DNA of 64,000 nt, taken from contig OX381706.1 in NCBI GenBank assembly GCA_947462335.1, forward strand, positions 13,740,784 through 13,804,783, in the 5' to 3' direction. The position numbers were made by a program, and so were the translations under genes. Below are positions 58,522 to 64,000 of the stretch, piece by piece. This DNA comes from Harmothoe impar (lineage: Eukaryota; Annelida; Polychaeta; Phyllodocida; Polynoidae). The first letter of the stretch is position 1; every line of letters begins with the position of its first letter. Below the pieces are notes generated by a model. The model ran no database searches. It had not been told where the DNA came from and saw only the letters and a program-made list of their open reading frames with translations.

Positions 58522-58888
58522 ACAGGGGTAGACACTAACTTTCTCAGCTGTGGGCCATCCGGGCCCGTAGCTCCAGAAATCTGTACGCCCAGACCTTCAG
58601 CTGTGGGCCAGAGAACAAATTTTACTTTTTTCAAAGAGAAAATCATATATATCTCTGATTTATCTAGATTAAAATGAAACCTTAATACCCTATTAGACCA
58701 CATTTTCCTCCTTTCAATGACATATTACATGTCTATACTTATAAGGTATGTACTCCTCAATTATCTTGCTTAATCTTCTGTGGGCCACCTGGGCCTATGG
58801 GAAGATAAATTCTGAAGAAAACTATGGTCCAGCAACACAAATTACGGGGGCCATTGGCTCCAGGGCCAGCGTTAGTGTCTACCCCTGA
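58522..58888. mobile_element. MITE with CAGGGGTAGACACTAAC ends
   Basis: CAGGGGTAGACACTAAC at 58522 and GTTAGTGTCTACCCCTG at 58888, with inner inverted GGGCCATCCGGGCCC / GGGCCACCTGGGCC blocks. Confidence 0.8.
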
Positions 58889-61800
58889 TTACATTATAAA
58901 ACTTGTGGAAAGTTCAGGTCTGTGCGCAACAATAATCCTTTATCTATCTTTTTACTCCACTCATTTATCACTGGTCTTTATCTATAAACCAGCAGCTCCG
59001 CTGCCAGAGATATTGGCGCGGGAAAATTGTGGAGACAGCGTTCGTCCGACCTACTATACTGCATGGCGGGAATGCCTTAGCATATCGCAAATAGGGTTGT
59101 AGTGGCGTGAAACATCATTCTCCTAGCAGATGTTAGGTCTGTAGTTTCCTACAGTTGAACGCAGAGAGTAGGATGGAGAGTGAGCAGACAAAATGCATTC
59201 TTGGGTAGGCTCCCGATTTCCCTGTTGTTGTTTAACCACTAATTAAGACATATGTGTATATTTCTTAATGCCCTTACAGGTGTGATAAATCAATATTCAA
59301 TCCTTCAGATGACTAGCTATGTCCACACCATTGTTCATCTAGGAGAGAAGTAATAATAGCGGAACAAATTTAAGAATGAATGTTTTAACTTATACCAATC
59401 TCGCCTTTTATGTGCTTCCAATGCCTCTGTCTTTCCCTTATAATAGCTTACACTTTTTGTGCTTTTGCTTTTATCGCTGATGCCCTACCAGTGCAACAGG
59501 GACCCATGGAACCGATTCACTGTCTAAGTATCCTGTTGCATCATCAATTTGGTATACATGATAGGGTAGGAGCATCAAGATCAACAATGTCTTTATAAAT
59601 CTACTTGCAGCATGTTCAGAAGAGGCTTTGAATTAAAGGAAATAAAGACCATTGTTGGTGCTTGTGTATGAGGTTATGCCAACATTACTACCATCCATAC
59701 CAATACCTAATCAAATTCTATCCCTCCAACCCCACCCAACTCACACCCACCCAAACCACCCCAACTCTTTTAAAGAGAGGTATAAATCTGCCAAATGATG
59801 CTTATAGGAACCACTTGGGGTCTTCCCCGCGCCAGCGCCGGTCAAAGAAATGAGGTCTCAACTCATTAAGTTGTATTTAGGAGGGGTGCAGGGAAATGGC
59901 AGATAGAGCAACAATCTTAGCAAGTTTTTTATCTGTTGGAAATGGGAGATTTGTGAGATAACTAAGGTTGTGGAGATATGATTGAATTCTGTTTATTGTG
60001 TTCAGTCGTGGCAGCATGGGAATTAAGAAGTGCAGGCAATATGCATAAACCAAATCTTTCTTACAACCCCCAGTCCCCATGCTTCACCCTCCAAGGGCCA
60101 CATACTACATCAATGCATTATGTATGAATGCAGCCCGGAAAGTAACTCACCAGTGATATATCCATGCATCACACTGAAATTTCAGGAGAGTATCAGCTCC
60201 ATAGGGTTAGCATGATACTTGAACTCAAAAGAAAAGTAGCCCTGGCAGTAAAATATGCATTCATGCTTCAATCCTATTCTGCCAAGAGCTGCACTTCCTC
60301 TATATTCTTCTACTGTAAACATGCTTTATTTTGCGCATATATATTTCCAGGGATTGCCTATAAAAGACAGGTTCACAGGGATTTAAATTCACACATTTTG
60401 GAACATGGTAGTTATATTATTACAGTGGATAAATATTCATGCTGTACATATTTTCGCAAATTTTCATTTCCGAGAATAAACTACATTTACAGTATTCCCG
60501 TTTATGAAATAACGCATGAGCTGAATCTTCCTTTCGGTGCTTCACATCTTTCTTCCTCCCTTCCTCCTTGTTCCTGCACACGTCACCTCTGTGTGCCTCT
60601 CGCAGTGCCTCCATTTACTGCTGTCAGCTTTTTGGTGGTTGAAGTATGGTTGGATTAGACAGGGTTACCGGTCAGGTTATTGTGCTGGTAAATTGGATGA
60701 ATTAATACCACGAGATTCTGTCACAACACACTGGATTTGAACAAGAGACATTTTAAAAGATCATCAGCACCCGAGAGAAGCATTTAGGCTCCAGCATTGC
60801 CAGACCCTGAAAATACAGTCTGGAATTAAAAGACATCATCTAGATCATTTTATTATGTTACCAACTGATAATGCTTAGATCTAATTATGATAAGGCACAA
60901 CTTAATTACTGCAGTTAAAAGATAGTGGTGCCCTCCTTTTGTGAATCTTCAAAATGTGGGCACACCGTGTGGGCTTAAGTCTGTGATATCTATACTTCAA
61001 CTTCCAGTATGAATCCTATATTAATGGAAAGATTCATTTGTGATCTATAAATGTAGGAGAAGTACCTAGATCTACACCATTTCCTAGCAACACATGGGAG
61101 TGATTCCAGAACCTTTATAGGGAGATATGTCACTGCTCAGCTTCATGCTGAGCCCCTGATACCATATCATTGATAATTTGATTGGGTCTAGTCCCCAATA
61201 TGAGGCCATCTGGCTATGGCAAGCTGGTCCTCTTCATGCATTTCTCAAAATTTACTGTTTGTGTCTATATTTTAGTCAAAATGTGTTGCTTATCGAAAAG
61301 AAAAGGGTTTTCATCATATGAAAGGTCTCAGATTCAAAATTACCAGAGAAAGACTTTGTCACAGTTCTGTCACAGATATACCAATATTTTACACCCAGAA
61401 ACTTCTTAGAACAGTGTGAAGATGATTGTTAATTGATTAGTTTACCCGATTGGCTTGCCATAATCATATCACTGCCAGCATGCACATCTCATATATATTC
61501 TACATTAATAATGTATATACAGAGCTCTGTCTGTCCCGGGAACCATCCGCAGCCGATAACTCATTTTTACCCTTTAAAAACGGCATGGTGACTCATGGCT
61601 TTGTGGTCATTTGTCATCATGGTGCAATGAAAGGCAATCGCTACTTTGATGCATCATTTTTAGCAATACATGATGCAAGACCCAGTATAATGCATTTGTG
61701 CTGCATCATGATGACTGACAAAAGGGCACAGTGCATTTAATAACCATAGGGTTACACTGGATGTGAAAAGAAATCACAAAGGTGACATTTGTCAAGGTGT

Positions 61801-64000
61801 AATGGTGGGGTCATTGATGAAGGTTTCTGACCAAATTAACAAAGAAGGTGATGGTAGAAGAGATGTGTTAGACAAGGAAATAATTGGTGACCGTTTTGGA
61901 GTTAGTTTGAAGCGGAAGGTGTCGGGGGGGACAAACATGGATATTGCATCCACTTGTTCATATAAAAATACCTCGTACATCAAAGCAGACTCGATCCATG
62001 TTATTGCTTGATATAACGCCTTACACATTGCTAGGCAGTCTTCAATTTTGGTTCATTGCCTCTTGGTGCTTTCATGTGATGAATATGTACCAGCCCGATA
62101 TGGTTGGCATTAATGCAGCACTGGGGAGTTACTTACCATCTGCAGTCAAACGGATAGTTTTAGGGGCAGTTCACAGTATATGGATCGCCTACATCCGTCT
62201 GAAGCACAGATGGCATTGCACTAAGCTGTACTAAAGCACCTGGCATCTCAAACCCAATAAACGCATGAATAATAAAAGCACTCCACACATTTAACTGCCA
62301 CAAAACACATCCAACTAGAAAAATGCCGAGAACAAAAGATTTCTTAAATTGGTTGTCATCCTGTTGTCTCATACCCTACCTCCTACCCATATGGTCAATA
62401 ATGAATTTTATTCAATGATCTTTTAATTATGTGCATACCGTAAAACTTTGACAAGCTTGTTTAAAACCTACCCTCTCTTCCCTCTTATCTCCATCTTATC
62501 ATTCTCTCTTCTCTCCATGCCACTCCCTCTTTAACTCTTACCACTCTTACCTCTCTGTCCATCCCCCACCCAACCCTCCTCTATTTTTCTCCCTCCATTA
62601 ACATACATTCCCTTGCATCTCTTCATCTTCCTATTTCTCTCTCTTTCTCTCCATCCTTTCCATCTCCCTCTTTCTCCTGCCCTTTCTATTCTCTATGTGA
62701 CCGTAAACATTATTTGGCTGTGTTTGGGCACATTTTCACTGCTAACTTTGCCACTCCATGGCATCCAGCCCCATTCCCTGCATGGGTTTTGTGGATGGCG
62801 GTTTTACTCAAGTCCAGCGGGATGATTGCCGATGGTCAAATTGACCTGATTTAAGGCCATTAAAATGGTTTAAAGCAGTATCTATGGCTTTTATTGATCA
62901 GTATGTGGCACGACAGGCATAAAAATGGAAATACCCCTGGGGGGTAGGAGGAGGCTGGTCCATGTGTCATTAGAGTTAGACAGGCTACTACTCCTTGTAT
63001 TGGACCTTTTGCTCCATTCCCTAGACTTTTTACGAGGTATGTATACATGTATGTATGTGCGTAAATTGCTTTATTTATAGTGATAATTGGTAGGCATAAC
63101 AATCTGCCTGTAATTGGTCGATCTCCAGTTGACAGTTTATACCAAAAATCATGACTTAATTTAGTTAATGGCCTTTCAGCCATTTCTTATAATTTGATGA
63201 TAATGATAGAAGGTTTAGCAATACTAGATAGGACTGATGTAATTGTGCTTGTAGTATATGTTCTCAGTGGATCTTCAACAAGAATCATATTCAAGGGGCA
63301 AAGATGTTAAACAAAAGCTATAGGATTGCAAGAGACAATTTTTTTCCTCTCCTCATGCTATAAGATAAGAACTATCCATATTGTCTCAACAGTGCTGTAC
63401 ATGTAATATCAACTGTCTGAGATATGTACATAGTGTGGCTAGGGAAAACCCTTTCCACATCAATGAGGGCGTAAAGATGAGGTGAGACGTCAGTTTCAAT
63501 ACTTGGTATCTTTTATTAATAATAATATTAATATCAGAGTACCAGTCACTAGGGCTCAGTATATAAGTTACTGATGGTTGCAAGATGATAAGTGATTTCC
63601 TCCTCCATCTGACCGGGGTATAAGTACAGGTACCCGGCAGGTGGAGGGGGTGCCCATGTGACCGGAAGTAGATGTAACAGTGGTTTTCATTGGATAATAT
63701 ACATTTGACATTTGATTGGATAATTATATATTCATGGCTTTAACATGTGGTGTGCGCTGGACCGCGGGTGGGGAGCCTGGGTCCAGTGCATTATGGGTAA
63801 TGGATTACATAATAAGTAGCATGCACACATGGGGGCTTTGTCGCCTGCCTCCAGGTGGTCTCCAGCCGGCTCAAGTGGCTTTGGCGGTGCCACACTGATT
63901 AAGGGTGTCCAGCTTTATAGCATTGTTTTATGTGTAGACAGTTAATCCTTGGGGTCAACATATTGTGTATAGGTGACCGGTCAGTGCCTTGTCGTCTGGA
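58889..64000. other. Intergenic DNA, no gene seen
   Basis: It contains a TTTAAAAACGGCAT-type MITE at 61566-61745, a pyrimidine-rich tract at 62470-62690, and short ORFs that resemble nothing and have no coding features I can see. Confidence 0.5.

Noticed and set aside
63600..63680. Possible missing right terminus of the virus-like element (GTGACCGGAAGTAG)
   Set aside because: Only ~14 bp resemble the subterminal repeat; the 97-bp TIR is absent, and host exons 1 and 2 lie between.

Overview
This is an animal genome window, AT-rich overall and crowded with short inverted-repeat (MITE-like) elements. It is dominated by one complete host gene on the minus strand: a long MRP-type ABC transporter (ABCC1-like), whose 30 coding exons run from the ATG at 53270 down to the stop at 6868. 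I placed every splice junction by hand. The exon lengths sum to 5259 nt, an unbroken frame of 1752 codons plus stop. The exons encode TMD0, the L0 linker, TMD1, NBD1, a linker, TMD2 and NBD2 in the usual MRP1 order. A marine invertebrate, perhaps a deuterostome, is my best guess for the organism, but nothing here proves it.

The most interesting content is a virus-like, self-replicating DNA element. One copy sits in intron 2 of the transporter gene (39424 to about 47740). Its left end is a 97-bp terminal inverted repeat (TIR) beginning AGTAGTATAG. After a subterminal array of host-type transcription factor sites come three intact genes. The first is a 1375-aa family B DNA polymerase of the protein-primed ('organellar and viral') type (40098-44225, minus). 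The second is a 526-aa low-complexity protein ending in two PC4-like single-stranded-DNA-binding domains (44419-45999, minus). The third, divergently transcribed, is a 215-aa protein with two death-fold domains (47105-47752, plus). The far end of this copy is missing: no second TIR lies between 47752 and the next host exon, the last death domain is cut short, and the MITE into which the element inserted has lost its other half.

The first 1457 bases are the end of a second element of the same family. The same 97-bp TIR (one mismatch) closes it at 1457. Inside lies an array of ATGCAAAT octamers, CACGTG E-boxes, GC-boxes and CCAAT boxes that recalls an adenovirus replication origin, and then the 3' part of an alanine-rich ORF with repeated ALDTYD units (3-911). 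Together the two ends suggest a Polinton/adintovirus-like element family that replicates by protein priming and carries a host-derived cell-death module.

Layout: 1-1457 element end; 1458-6620 3' intergenic DNA with an LTR-like segment, a 30-bp minisatellite and a 1.3-kb inverted-repeat element; 6868-53270 transporter gene. Intron 8 carries a 5.5-kb transposon with ~480-bp inverted repeats, a degraded gene and two tRNA-derived SINEs. Intron 2 carries the virus-like element. Intron 1 carries a tyrosine-recombinase relic and a large TA repeat. From 53271 to 64000 I see repeats but no gene I can support.
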